Source of the DNA: Mycobacterium sp. 1554424.7
GTDB taxonomy: Bacteria; Actinomycetota; Actinomycetes; Mycobacteriales; Mycobacteriaceae
Direction: 5' to 3'
Length of the DNA stretch: 64,000 bases
Assembly (NCBI RefSeq): GCF_001665295.1
Contig: NZ_LZSE01000105.1
Location: forward strand, 243,647-307,646
Position 1 is the first letter of the stretch; each line of letters begins with the position of its first letter. Below, in pieces: positions 1-8,476 of the stretch. The translations under genes were made by a program, and so were the position numbers. The notes under the pieces are model-generated. The model ran no database searches, had not been told where the DNA came from, and saw nothing but the letters and a program-made list of their open reading frames with translations.

Positions 1-2
1 GG

Positions 3-128
<126 letters not shown>

Positions 129-130
129 CA

Positions 131-685
131 ATGACGTCGGAGCCGTCACACTCACGTGCGGAACTCGAGGCATGGGTCGACCGCTGGCTGCAGGCCAACG
201 CGGACTGCGAAAAGGCCGGCGACTGGAAGCCGCTGGCGGACTTCTACGCCAAGGACGCCACCTACGGGTGGAACATCGGCCCCAAGGAAGACGTGATGTG
301 CGTCGGCGTCGACGAGATCCGCGACATCGCGCTCGGCCTGGAGATGGAGGGCCTGGAGAACTGGGTCTACGAGTACCAGAAGGTGCTCATCGACGAGAAG
401 CAGGGCGAGATCGTCGGTTTCTGGAAGCAGATCGTCAACAAGACCGACGGAACCCAGGACGAGATCTACGGCATCGGCGGCAGCTGGTTCCGCCTCGACG
501 GCGACCAGCTCATCGAGTGGCAGCGCGACTTCTTCGACTTCGGTCACGTCGCGAAGATGTTCGCGACCCTCATCGAGTCCGGCGATCTGTCCCCAGGGAT
601 GCAGAAACGGATAGAGCGCAGCCTGGCCGGCGAGAAGCTGCCGGGCTACTACCCGCTCGGACAGGCTCCGGTCCCCATCTGGTGA
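131..685 (+). CDS. SnoaL/NTF2-like fold protein (Rv0762c-like)
   Basis: This 184-residue soluble protein has an NTF2/SnoaL-like cone fold signature: WVDRWLQANADCEKAGDW in the first helices, then ADFYAKDATYGW and WQRDFFDFGHVAKM. No signal peptide or membrane segment is visible. An in-frame codon at 86 would extend it, but the ATG at 131 follows the ferredoxin stop directly and has AGAAGGAAG just upstream, so it is preferred. By position it corresponds to Rv0762c, between the ferredoxin and AdhB. Members of this fold include isomerases and hydrolases on small hydrophobic substrates; the substrate here is unknown. Confidence 0.8.
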   Translation: MTSEPSHSRAELEAWVDRWLQANADCEKAGDWKPLADFYAKDATYGWNIGPKEDVMCVGVDEIRDIALGLEMEGLENWVYEYQKVLIDEKQGEIVGFWKQIVNKTDGTQDEIYGIGGSWFRLDGDQLIEWQRDFFDFGHVAKMFATLIESGDLSPGMQKRIERSLAGEKLPGYYPLGQAPVPIW

Positions 686-715
686 CCTCCCGACCGGTTG
701 GTGGTGCCCCCCTTG

Positions 716-769
716 TTTACAGCCCGGTGACGCGCGTCATAATGGTCTGACGAACGAGAACACGTTCTA
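716..769 (+). promoter_or_regulatory. Candidate promoter and inverted-repeat operator before adhB
   Basis: TTTACA at 716-721 and CATAAT at 738-743 are spaced 16 bp and resemble a housekeeping promoter. Just downstream, at 757-768, lies AGAAC-AC-GTTCT. This fits the TetR-family KstR consensus TnnAACnnGTTnnA except for its first base. A ribosome site GGAGG at 830-834 serves the ATG at 841. Operator identity is inference. Confidence 0.4.
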
Positions 770-840
770 AACATGACGTCAGGGCCCTGACCGGCCGTCT
801 TGCCGAATTTTCGGCCAGAGCTTGCTAATGGAGGTTGTTC

Positions 841-1968
841 ATGAAGACAAAAGGCGCTCTGATCTGGGAGTTCAACCAGCCCTGGTCGATCGAGGAGATC
901 GAGATCGGCGACCCGCAGGCGCACGAGGTCAAGATCCAGATGGAAGCGGCGGGCATGTGCCACTCCGACCATCACCTGGTCACCGGCGGCATCCCGATGG
1001 CGGGTTTCCCGGTGCTGGGCGGCCACGAGGGCGCGGGCATCGTGACCGAGGTCGGGCCGGGCGTGGAGGACATCGCCCCGGGCGATCACGTGGTGCTGTC
1101 GTTCATCCCGTCCTGTGGGGCGTGTCCGACGTGTCAGGCCGGCCTGCGCAACCTGTGTGACCTCGGGGCCGGGCTGCTGGGCGGCGCCGCGGTATCCGAC
1201 GGCACCTTCCGCATCCAGGCCCGCGGACAGAACGTCTTCCCCATGACGCTGCTTGGCACCTTTTCGCCGTACATGGTCGTGCACCGCAGCTCGGTGGTGA
1301 AGATCGACCCGTCGGTGCCTTTCGAGGTGGCCGCGCTGGTCGGCTGCGGCGTCACCACCGGCTACGGTTCGGCGGTCCGCACCGCCGACATCCGGCCGGG
1401 CCAGGACGTCGCCATCGTCGGCGTCGGGGGCGTGGGCATGGCGGCGCTGCAGGGCGCCGTCAACGCGGGCGCGCGCTACATCTTCGCGATCGACCCGGTG
1501 GAGTGGAAGCGCGACCAGGCCCTGAAGTTCGGCGCCACGCACGTCTACCCCGACGTCAACGCGGCGCTGGCGGGCATGGCCGAGGTCACCTACGGCCTGA
1601 TGGCCCACAAGGTGGTGGTGACGGTCGGCGAGCTGCACGGCGCCGACGTCGACGCGTACCTGAACCTCACCCAAAAGGGCGGCACCTGCGTGCTGACCGC
1701 GATCGGCAGCCTGCTGGACACCAACGTGACGCTGAACCTGGCGATGCTCACCCTGATGCAGAAAAACCTGCAGGGCACCATCTTCGGCGGCGGCAACCCG
1801 CAGTACGACATCCCGCAGCTGCTGTCGATGTACAAGGCCGGCAAGCTCAACCTGGACGATATGATCACCCGCCAGTACAAGCTGGAGCAGATCAACGACG
1901 GCTACCAGGACATGCTGGACGGCAAGAACATTCGCGGCGTCATCCGGTACACCGACGCCGACCGGTAA
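841..1968 (+). CDS. adhB: NDMA-dependent (mycofactocin-type) alcohol dehydrogenase AdhB
   Basis: This 375-residue zinc-dependent medium-chain dehydrogenase has catalytic-zinc residues Cys40 (GMCHSDHH) and the GGHEGAG motif near residue 62. A structural-zinc cluster, CGACPTCQAGLRNLC, lies around residues 96-110, and the nucleotide loop GVGGVGMAALQGA follows. It is near-colinear with Rv0761c (adhB) and belongs to the group annotated as NDMA-dependent alcohol dehydrogenases, whose nicotinamide is tightly bound and reoxidised through mycofactocin. An upstream TTG (835) is open, but the ATG at 841 has GGAGG six bases before it. The next gene starts 16 bp downstream, suggesting an operon of redox enzymes. 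Confidence 0.93.
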   Translation: MKTKGALIWEFNQPWSIEEIEIGDPQAHEVKIQMEAAGMCHSDHHLVTGGIPMAGFPVLGGHEGAGIVTEVGPGVEDIAPGDHVVLSFIPSCGACPTCQAGLRNLCDLGAGLLGGAAVSDGTFRIQARGQNVFPMTLLGTFSPYMVVHRSSVVKIDPSVPFEVAALVGCGVTTGYGSAVRTADIRPGQDVAIVGVGGVGMAALQGAVNAGARYIFAIDPVEWKRDQALKFGATHVYPDVNAALAGMAEVTYGLMAHKVVVTVGELHGADVDAYLNLTQKGGTCVLTAIGSLLDTNVTLNLAMLTLMQKNLQGTIFGGGNPQYDIPQLLSMYKAGKLNLDDMITRQYKLEQINDGYQDMLDGKNIRGVIRYTDADR

Positions 1969-1983
1969 TCCGACCGGTCCTCG

Positions 1984-3996
1984 GTGACCAGCTTTCCCCA
2001 CCTCTTGGCGCCGGGACGAATCGGCGCCATGGCGGTGCGCAACCGGGTGGTCATGTCTCCGATGGAGACGATGTACGGCACCCCGGACGGGTTGCCCTCA
2101 CCGCGCACCCGCGACTACTTCACCGCGCGCGCTAAGGGCGGGGTGGGCCTGATCACGTTGGGCGCCACCGGGGTCGACCATCATCACCCCGAAACGCCCG
2201 GCGGCCTGCACCTGGCCACCGACGACGCGGTCGACGCGCACCGGGCGCTGGTCGAGGCCGTGCACGAACACGGCGCCAAGATCCAGCCCCAGATCGTGCA
2301 CGCCGGGCCCGACGGGCTGGGGCCGGAGATCTTCGGTGTCGACTCGCTGGGCCCCTCGGTGATTCCCTCCTACCTCACCGGGCGGCCGTCGGTCGAGATC
2401 AGCAAGCGGCAACTCTGCGAGGTGTTCGATCTGTTCAAGGCCGCGGTGCGCCGCGCCGCCGAGGCCGGTTACGACGGCATCGAGTTGCACGCGGCGCACG
2501 GCTACATGCTGCTGGGGTCTTTCCTTGCCCCGCAACGCAACCGGCGCACCGACGACTACCGGGGCGACTCCGCGCGCGGTCGCGTGCGGGTGGTGCTGGA
2601 GGCGCTGGCCGCCATCCGCTCCGAGGTCGGCGACGCCCTGCCGATCACGTTGCGCATCTCCGGCTACGAGCGGGTCGCGGGAGGGCGGCCGATCTACGAA
2701 ACCGCGCGACTGGCAACCGGACTCGTCGCCGCCGGCGTGAGCGCGTTCCACGTCAGCGGCGGCGTGATCGACCGGCTCGTCACCGGGATGGTCAACGGCG
2801 CCGACGACGGCGACGGGCTCAACGTCGGCGCCGCGGCCGCGGTCAAGCAGGTGGTCGACGTGCCGGTGATCGCCGTGGGTCGCATCCATGACCCGGCCCG
2901 GGCCGAACGGATCCTGGCCGAGGGACGCGCCGATTTCATCGCGATGGGCCGTCCGCTGCTGGCCGACCCCGACCTGCCCCGGAAACTGATGCTCGGTCAG
3001 CCGCATCGGGTCCGTCGGTGCATCTCGTGTGAAAACTGCATCGACGCAATGGAACAGCGCTTTTCCGTCGACTGCGCCGTCAACCCCCGCACCGGAAAGG
3101 AGCGCGAACTCGCCGCGACCCGCGCCGACCGCGCCAAGCGTGTGGTGGTGATCGGCGGCGGCCCGGCCGGGCTGGAGGCCGCCCGCGTCGCGGCCGAACG
3201 CGGCCACCGCGTCACGCTTTTCGAGCGCGGCGGCCAACTGGGCGGCGCCCTGCGCTGGGCGTCGGTGCTGCATCCGGAGAACCAGCCGTTCCTGAAATAC
3301 CTGCGCGACGAGATCAAGGCCAGCTCCGTGAAAGTCCGTCTGGACCACGGTGTCTCGGCCGAGGAAGTGGTCGCGCAAGCGCCCGACGCGGTGGTGGTGG
3401 CCACCGGTGGCCATGTCGCGGTGCCGCCAATTGCCGGCGCCGACCTGCCGCACGTGAACACCGGTCCCGGGTTGCGCGCACTGCTCGATGGTCAACTGTT
3501 CGCCGGCTGGCGGCAGCGGTTGGTGCGGCCCGCTGCCATCCGGCTCGCCAGCCGCGCGTGGCTGCCGTTGGGCCGGCGGGTCGCGATCATCGGCGGCGAC
3601 CTGGTCGCCCTCGAACTCGCCGAGTTCCTCGCGGCCCGAGGCCGGTTCGTGTCGATCCTCGAGGCGGGCAAGGACATTGCCCCCGAGGTGGGCAACAAAC
3701 GCAAGACCGAACACATGGATCGCCTCGACCGGCTGGGCGTCACCGTGCACGTGCGTGCGGCGGTGGAGCGGATCACGGCGCAGGCCGTGGTGTTTGCGCC
3801 CGACGGCGGCGCCACCCGTCAGCTGGCCGCCGACAGCGTCGTCATCGCCGGGACGGTGCAGCCCGACACCGCCCTGTTCGACGCCCTGGTCGCCGCCATG
3901 CCGGGCACCGCGGTGCACGCCGCGGGCGACTGCAGCGGCCTCGGCCTCATCCGCAAAGCCACCGAGGAAGGCGCACGCGCCGCGTGCGCGATCTAG
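1984..3996 (+). CDS. Old-yellow-enzyme/2,4-dienoyl-CoA reductase-type flavin Fe-S oxidoreductase
   Basis: This 670-residue protein starts at GTG. The first ~340 residues form an OYE TIM barrel (APGRIGAMAVRNRVVMSPM; YDGIELHAAHGYML; APQRNRRTDDYRG). A 4Fe-4S cysteine set follows around residues 345-365 (CISCENCIDAMEQRFSVDC). The C-terminal half carries two Rossmann motifs, VVVIGGGPAGLEAARVA and VAIIGGDLVALELAEFLA, for FAD and NAD(P)H. The architecture matches 2,4-dienoyl-CoA reductase and trimethylamine/histamine dehydrogenase relatives; the natural substrate cannot be read from sequence. It sits between the orthologs of Rv0761c and Rv0760c, which are adjacent in H37Rv, so it is an insertion or was lost there. 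The gap to the next start is 15 bp. Confidence 0.9.
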   Translation: MTSFPHLLAPGRIGAMAVRNRVVMSPMETMYGTPDGLPSPRTRDYFTARAKGGVGLITLGATGVDHHHPETPGGLHLATDDAVDAHRALVEAVHEHGAKIQPQIVHAGPDGLGPEIFGVDSLGPSVIPSYLTGRPSVEISKRQLCEVFDLFKAAVRRAAEAGYDGIELHAAHGYMLLGSFLAPQRNRRTDDYRGDSARGRVRVVLEALAAIRSEVGDALPITLRISGYERVAGGRPIYETARLATGLVAAGVSAFHVSGGVIDRLVTGMVNGADDGDGLNVGAAAAVKQVVDVPVIAVGRIHDPARAERILAEGRADFIAMGRPLLADPDLPRKLMLGQPHRVRRCISCENCIDAMEQRFSVDCAVNPRTGKERELAATRADRAKRVVVIGGGPAGLEAARVAAERGHRVTLFERGGQLGGALRWASVLHPENQPFLKYLRDEIKASSVKVRLDHGVSAEEVVAQAPDAVVVATGGHVAVPPIAGADLPHVNTGPGLRALLDGQLFAGWRQRLVRPAAIRLASRAWLPLGRRVAIIGGDLVALELAEFLAARGRFVSILEAGKDIAPEVGNKRKTEHMDRLDRLGVTVHVRAAVERITAQAVVFAPDGGATRQLAADSVVIAGTVQPDTALFDALVAAMPGTAVHAAGDCSGLGLIRKATEEGARAACAI

Positions 3997-4011
3997 AGAC
4001 AGGAGAAAACG

Positions 4012-4434
4012 ATGACCCAAACCGAGCAGGCCTCCCCGGCACTGGCCGCCTCGCAATCCTCGTGGCGGTGCGTGCAGGCCCACGACCGGGAGGGCTGGCT
4101 GGCGCTGATGGCCGACGACGTCGTCGTCGAGGACCCGATCGGCAAGTCCGTCACCAACCCCGACGGTGACGGCGTCAAGGGCAAGGAGGGCGTCGCAGCC
4201 TTCTACGACAACAACATCGCGGCCAACCAGCTGACCATCACCTGCGAGGAGACGTTCCCGTCCAGCTCGCCCCACGAGATCGCCCATATCCTGGTGCTGC
4301 ACAGCAAGTTCGAGGGCGGGTTCACCAGCGAGGTGCGCGGCGTGTTCACCTACAAGGTCAACGACGCGGGCCTGATCACGAATATGCGCGGCTTCTGGAA
4401 CCTCGACATGATGAAGTTCGGCAAGGAGGACTGA
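4012..4434 (+). CDS. SnoaL-like/ketosteroid-isomerase-fold protein (Rv0760c-like)
   Basis: This 140-residue NTF2-fold protein contains SSWRCVQAHDREGWLALMADDVVVEDPIGKS, the usual helix-then-strand opening of ketosteroid isomerase/SnoaL proteins, and a terminal RGFWNLDMMKFG. Rv0760c, its positional counterpart, has a reported KSI-like fold. ATG 4012 has a GACAGGAGAAAAC ribosome site. It closes the left operon (ferredoxin, SnoaL, AdhB, OYE, this gene). The substrate is unknown, but the redox company suggests a steroid-like or terpenoid ligand. Confidence 0.85.
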   Translation: MTQTEQASPALAASQSSWRCVQAHDREGWLALMADDVVVEDPIGKSVTNPDGDGVKGKEGVAAFYDNNIAANQLTITCEETFPSSSPHEIAHILVLHSKFEGGFTSEVRGVFTYKVNDAGLITNMRGFWNLDMMKFGKED

Positions 4435-4437
4435 GGC

Positions 4438-5874
4438 TCAGCCGATGCGCCCGAGGCCGGTGAGGTTGCCCTGCATGGCCTTACCGTCCATCAGCACCAT
4501 GGTGGGGGTTTGCAGCGGATCGCTGAGGATGGTGGCCGACTTCGGCTGCTGCCACAACAGCGCCCCGTTTCCGGCGTCGACCACGCCGTATGCGAACAGG
4601 TCGAGCGGTGTGGTGTTGTCGCAACCGATCCGCGTGATGGTGTACAGCAGGCCGTCCGCGATCGACAGGTGCGGTAGCGCGGCGCTGCGAACCTTGTTCT
4701 CCCACACCGTATGACAGCCGGGGTTGTCGACGTCGACCCGGGTCATGCCGCCGACGAACGGCGCCGTCGGCGGAACCGCCGGGGGCGCGCCCGCCGGAAC
4801 CGCCGGGTAGGGGTAGCCGTAGGTGCTGGACACGAACACCGAGTTGCCGACCCCGATCGGCGCGTTCTCGCTGCCGGGGCCGCCCAGGGTCAAAACCGGT
4901 TGCTGGCAGACCAATTGGCCGGTGCCGGACCGATAGACCAGCGCGTGCACCTGGGGGCTGGCGTTGTCGACGATGGTCAGGTAGTCGGCCCCGCTGGTAG
5001 GGCCGAAATACACTGGGGTGGAGCCGGTGCCCCAGCTCAGCTGTCCGGGCTTGCGGGCGGGGCCGCGGTCATAGGCCGCGCGCCAAAGGATTTGCGGGTT
5101 GCCCGCGATGTCGAGGCTCAGCTCGTAGACGGCGAACGTGGTGGCCACCGCGACTCGTCCGCTGGGCGCCGACGAGATGCTGTTGGCAATCTGCTCACCG
5201 GCGGGCAGCTGGATGGTGGCCACCCCGCCGCCGGGTTTCGATACGCCCACGACGCCGTCGCCGGTCGCGAACCAGACATTGCCCGTGTAGTCGGGGACCA
5301 GGCCCACCGAGTTGTCGCCGGCGGGTATCGCGCCGGACAGGTCGGTGGATTCGGTGACGACCAGCTTCCAACAGCCCAGCGCGTCGTCCTTGACGTGGGC
5401 GATGCGCAACAGGTGGTTGGTGCCGTCGATCATCACCACCTGGTTGTTGTTGTCCAGGTAGGCATAGACGCCGCCGAGCAGGCCGCCCTTGGCGACGTGC
5501 ATCTTGGCCAGCGGGATGAAGACCGGGACCCAGCCACCCGGATCGATCAGCACGACCGTCGGGGTCTGGCCGATGTCGGTGGTGCACAGCGCCAACACCA
5601 GCCCGTCGGTGCCCTGCATGATCGTGGGGCACGCCGCCAGCAGCGGGTAGCCGAAGATCGGGACCAGGTGGGCGCCGGGCCCGGAAAGCGGTCCCGCGTC
5701 GGATGATTCGGAGTCGTTGTGCAGCGACGCGAGACCCAGCGGCGCCATGAACGGGTTGGGCGGCGCCAACGGCCCGAACGCGGCGGCCGACCGCGCCGGC
5801 GGCGCGGCGCCGGAGACCAGGGCCGGGGCCATGGCGACGACGCAAGCGGCCAACAATGCCACGGGAAACCGCAC
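4438..5874 (-). CDS. Secreted beta-propeller-like (PQQ-repeat-like) protein
   Basis: This 478-residue protein has an N-terminal signal peptide (MRFPVALLAACVVAMAPALVSGA). The rest consists of repeated beta-rich segments such as NVWFATGDGVVGVSKPG, VAVATTFAVYELSL, MTRVDVDNPGC and DAGNGALLWQQPKSATI, which resemble quinoprotein-like propeller blades. No catalytic metal or PQQ ligands could be assigned. It probably acts outside the membrane as a binding protein. Its stop lies 3 bp from the convergent stop of the Rv0760c-like gene. It is absent between Rv0759c and Rv0760c in H37Rv, so it belongs to an added block. Conservation of the fold is inferred from repeat pattern only. Confidence 0.75.
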   Translation of the reverse strand: MRFPVALLAACVVAMAPALVSGAAPPARSAAAFGPLAPPNPFMAPLGLASLHNDSESSDAGPLSGPGAHLVPIFGYPLLAACPTIMQGTDGLVLALCTTDIGQTPTVVLIDPGGWVPVFIPLAKMHVAKGGLLGGVYAYLDNNNQVVMIDGTNHLLRIAHVKDDALGCWKLVVTESTDLSGAIPAGDNSVGLVPDYTGNVWFATGDGVVGVSKPGGGVATIQLPAGEQIANSISSAPSGRVAVATTFAVYELSLDIAGNPQILWRAAYDRGPARKPGQLSWGTGSTPVYFGPTSGADYLTIVDNASPQVHALVYRSGTGQLVCQQPVLTLGGPGSENAPIGVGNSVFVSSTYGYPYPAVPAGAPPAVPPTAPFVGGMTRVDVDNPGCHTVWENKVRSAALPHLSIADGLLYTITRIGCDNTTPLDLFAYGVVDAGNGALLWQQPKSATILSDPLQTPTMVLMDGKAMQGNLTGLGRIG

Positions 5875-5982
5875 AGAGGTCTCCTCCCGTGAATTGCGTA
5901 CAGTGATTTTCCCGAGGCTGCGGAACGAAATCGCAACGGTGCGCTAACGATTCGGCTTCGAGACGGCGTGGCAGATGCGTCT

Positions 5983-6222
5983 TTATCGCCAGTGGCGAAA
6001 GGCGCTAAGCAGTCGGTCACGAAAGGCGGGGTCGAGTTCCCCGTCGGGAATCTTGCCGAGCGTCGCCACGGTCATCCGGAATTGCTGAAGGTAGTTCTCG
6101 CACCCGTCGCACGCTTGCAGGTGGTCCTCGAAGCGGGCCCGGGCCGCATCGTCGAGCGCTCCCTCAAGATACGCAGTGACGAGTTCGACCAGCTCTTTGC
6201 AGTCCATGGGTGGTGTTGTCAT
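5983..6222 (-). CDS. Zinc-finger anti-sigma factor (ZAS type)
   Basis: This 79-residue protein begins at an ATG overlapping the sigma-factor stop by 4 bp, so translation is coupled. It contains FEDHLQACDGCENYL, the H-x3-C-x2-C core of zinc-associated anti-sigma domains, preceded by a helix with CKELVELVTAYLEGALDD. It is very short and has no membrane segment after the ZAS domain, so it should be a soluble, redox- or zinc-responsive inhibitor of its partner. A longer frame (to 6636) is only a shadow of the sigma gene. Confidence 0.88.
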   Translation of the reverse strand: MTTPPMDCKELVELVTAYLEGALDDAARARFEDHLQACDGCENYLQQFRMTVATLGKIPDGELDPAFRDRLLSAFRHWR

Positions 6223-6851
6223 GACGGCTCCGCCAAATAGTTCTCGAGTGCCTGCCGCACTGCGGCCCTGCCGCGGTGCAACAGAACCCGCTGGTTGGCC
6301 AGGCTGATGTTGAGCAAATCGCACACCTCGCTGGAGTCGAATCCGAGCATGTCGCGCAGCGACACGACCATGCGCTGACGTTCCGGTAGTTTGTCGAGTT
6401 CGCGTCGTGCGTAGGTGATCAATTCGACGGCCAGGACCGATCCCTCCGGGGTGTCCGGGAACGCGACGGGTTCCTGGCGTTGCTTCCAGTGCCCCGGCCA
6501 CATCGGGTCGTCGGCAGCACGGAATCGCGCGGGATCGACGGTGCCTCCGGTAAACGCGGCGATCTCCGCATTGGCGGCACGGCGTTCCCGCACCCCCCGC
6601 TGCTTGGCGATGTTGATTACCACAGCGAAAAGCCAAGTGCGCAAAGAGGATCGGCCTTCAAACCTCGAAATTCCTCTCAACAGCGCGATCCAGGCTTCCT
6701 GGACGACCTCCTCGGCGATCTGCTGCGTCGGCGCATAGCTGCGCGCCACCCGCAGCATCGCCGGGGCGTACCGATCGACAAGCTGGGCAAAGACAGCCTC
6801 GTCGCCTGCGCGCAGCGCCGCGATCAACCCCTCCTCGTCTTGCCCAGTCAT
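6219..6851 (-). CDS. ECF-family RNA polymerase sigma factor
   Basis: This 210-residue protein has sigma region 2 (FAQLVDRYAPAMLRVARSY; EEVVQEAWIALLRG; RSSLRTWLFAVVINIAKQ) and region 4 (LDKLPERQRMVVSLRDMLG; SSEVCDLLNISLANQRVLLHRGR). Together with the coupled ZAS anti-sigma it forms a standard extracytoplasmic-function switch. It reads away from the membrane-protein gene at 6973, with a symmetric repeat in between (see 6908-6944). I do not assign it to a named mycobacterial sigma factor. Likely targets are itself and the divergent operon. Confidence 0.92.
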   Translation of the reverse strand: MTGQDEEGLIAALRAGDEAVFAQLVDRYAPAMLRVARSYAPTQQIAEEVVQEAWIALLRGISRFEGRSSLRTWLFAVVINIAKQRGVRERRAANAEIAAFTGGTVDPARFRAADDPMWPGHWKQRQEPVAFPDTPEGSVLAVELITYARRELDKLPERQRMVVSLRDMLGFDSSEVCDLLNISLANQRVLLHRGRAAVRQALENYLAEPS

Positions 6852-6907
6852 CGCGACCTAACGCTAGCCATCATCGTCCCTTGATTGGTTGTCGGAAGCG
6901 GTTCGAT

Positions 6908-6944
6908 CGTTACACGCCCGCGAGCAACCGCCGTCCGTGTAACG
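6908..6944. promoter_or_regulatory. Symmetric GTGTAAC pair between sigma gene and divergent membrane gene
   Basis: CGTTACACG (6908-6916) and CGTGTAACG (6936-6944) are exact reverse complements, 19 bp apart. Each presents GTGTAAC reading toward one of the two divergent genes. They could be paired -35 elements for the local ECF sigma factor or one long operator. The arrangement suggests joint control of the sigma gene and the 6973-8476 operon; no -10 element is assigned. Confidence 0.4.
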
Positions 6945-6972
6945 CCGGACAGTCCTCCACACACCAATCAGC

Positions 6973-7485
6973 ATGCAATCATTCGCGAGCCGAGTAAGTG
7001 CGGCGCCGACCCAGGTGACCGCGGCGGTGCCGGGCTGGAAGCTGAATTTCGCCGCCGGCCTCGTTCCCCTTGCCGCGGGACTGAGCACGCTGCTGACGAC
7101 ATGGATCGGCGTGGCGCGCGCGAATTCCCCATGGTGGACGGGGTTGGGCTCCCTCGACTTCTCGTACTCGAGCCTTTCTCGCGCCGGCCTCGACGCACCG
7201 GCGTGGACGCAATTGAGCGGTTCGGTCGGCGGCGTCAACATCGTGGCCGGCGCGGTCGCGGTGACCGTGGTCGCACGGTTCGGGCTGCGCGGTGGCCAAC
7301 GCTGGGCCTGGTGGTTCCTCGCTTTCTGCTTCGTCTGGGTCGGTCTTCACGACGCGACGATGGCCACCCGGTTCTTCAATGCGACGGGTCAGCCGCTCAT
7401 GCTGCTGCCGTACAGCTACTGCGTCCTGATGCTCGCCGGCCTGTTGCGGTCGCGGCGCGCCGTATTCGCCCGGGGCCAGCAGTGA
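6973..7485 (+). CDS. Four-helix integral membrane protein, unknown function
   Basis: This 170-residue protein shows hydrophobic segments at about 24-45 (LNFAAGLVPLAAGLSTLLTTWI), 85-104 (GGVNIVAGAVAVTVVARFG), 111-128 (RWAWWFLAFCFVWVGLHD) and 143-158 (LLPYSYCVLMLAGLLR). No named family is recognised. It begins a three-gene operon: its stop overlaps the GTG of the GNAT gene by 4 bp, and that gene overlaps the DUF417 gene by 4 bp. It is divergent from the ECF sigma gene and is the most likely target of that factor. Confidence 0.75.
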   Translation: MQSFASRVSAAPTQVTAAVPGWKLNFAAGLVPLAAGLSTLLTTWIGVARANSPWWTGLGSLDFSYSSLSRAGLDAPAWTQLSGSVGGVNIVAGAVAVTVVARFGLRGGQRWAWWFLAFCFVWVGLHDATMATRFFNATGQPLMLLPYSYCVLMLAGLLRSRRAVFARGQQ

Positions 7486-7991
7486 TTGGACTGAAACGGC
7501 TCACGTTGCTGCCGGTGTCAGGGCAGGACACCGATTTCTTGATCGCACATTGGAGCGATCCAACGGTTCGCCGGTTCCTGTTCGACGGCACGCCTGCGGT
7601 GCCGGACGATATCGGCGCCGCCATCGCGGACAGCGTTCGCGGCTTCGCCACCCTCGGCTATGGCCTGTGGCTCATTCGGCTCGAAGCCGATCGTCCACCC
7701 GTCGGCGCGGTGGGGCTGCGTCCGTTGGACGACGTGGGCCTGGAAGTCTTCTACAGCCTGGTCCCCGACAGCTGGGGCAATGGCTACGCGACCGAGGCAG
7801 CGGGCGGCGTGATCGATTATGCGCTAAGCGGATTGGGCCTGACGGAGGTTTTTGCCGAGGTCGACGGCGGCAACGCCGCCTCGGCCGCGGTGATCGAGCG
7901 GCTCGGCATGACCCCGGTCGCCACCGTAGCCGGTGCCCTCGGACCCGTGACCCGCTATCGAAAGACCCGTCCTACAGGAGGTGCTCAATGA
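7482..7991 (+). CDS. GNAT-family N-acetyltransferase
   Basis: This 169-residue protein starts at GTG, with a 4-bp GTGA overlap with the preceding stop. It shows the RimJ/RimL-type pattern: LKRLTLLPVSGQDTDFLIAHW at the start, LWLIRLEADRPPVGAVGL, and the acetyl-CoA binding loop PDSWGNGYATEAAGGVIDYA followed by NAASAAVIERLGM. It should transfer an acetyl group to a small amine or protein N-terminus; the acceptor is unknown. A longer upstream reading to 6885 is out of frame with the real upstream gene and was not used. Confidence 0.85.
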   Translation: MIGLKRLTLLPVSGQDTDFLIAHWSDPTVRRFLFDGTPAVPDDIGAAIADSVRGFATLGYGLWLIRLEADRPPVGAVGLRPLDDVGLEVFYSLVPDSWGNGYATEAAGGVIDYALSGLGLTEVFAEVDGGNAASAAVIERLGMTPVATVAGALGPVTRYRKTRPTGGAQ

Positions 7992-8476
7992 GCTTGCGGA
8001 ACAACATTTCCGTTCAACGCCCCGCGATAACGGACGCGACCGCGCGACTGGCCGGTGTGCTGGCCCGCTACGGGCTCGTCCTCGTGATCGCCTGGTTCGG
8101 CGTTATGAAATTCACGTGGTACGAGGCGCAGGGTATCCAACCGCTCATCGCGCACAGCCCGTTCATGAGTTGGCTCTATAGCGTGTTTTCGGTCGGCACC
8201 TTCTCGGCCCTGCTGGGAATCTTCGAAGTCGCTGCGGCCGTGTTGCTTTCGCTCAAACCCTGGTGGCCAAGCGTGTCGATCGTGGGCAGCTTGATGGCGA
8301 TCGGCCTTTTCGTCGCCACCATCAGCTTCTTGTTCACCGCACCCGGCGTCTTCGACGCCGGCGCCGGGGGCTTCCCACTGCTGTCGGCGGACGGTGGATT
8401 CCTGATCAAAGACGTTGCGCTGCTCGGCCTGGCGGTCTGGACGCTCTCCGACGCACTGGCCGCCCGCGAAGCCTAG
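7988..8476 (+). CDS. DUF417 (YkgB/RclC-like) inner-membrane protein
   Basis: This 162-residue membrane protein has four hydrophobic segments and the family opening LARYGLVLVIAWFGVMKFTWYEAQGIQPLIAHSP, in which GxMKFT-YEA-GI-P-I is typical of DUF417/YkgB. In E. coli the relative RclC belongs to a reactive-chlorine resistance operon, which would fit an operon opposite a zinc-finger-regulated ECF sigma factor. The start overlaps the GNAT stop by 4 bp (ATGA). Its TAG stop sits in a CTAG shared with the stop of the convergent gene at 8473. Confidence 0.85.
   Translation: MSLRNNISVQRPAITDATARLAGVLARYGLVLVIAWFGVMKFTWYEAQGIQPLIAHSPFMSWLYSVFSVGTFSALLGIFEVAAAVLLSLKPWWPSVSIVGSLMAIGLFVATISFLFTAPGVFDAGAGGFPLLSADGGFLIKDVALLGLAVWTLSDALAAREA

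Noticed and set aside
649-2001. 450-codon minus-strand frame over adhB
   Set aside because: Antisense to a clear alcohol dehydrogenase; long only because of high GC.
2098-4302. 734-codon minus-strand frame
   Set aside because: Antisense of the OYE oxidoreductase, composition artefact.
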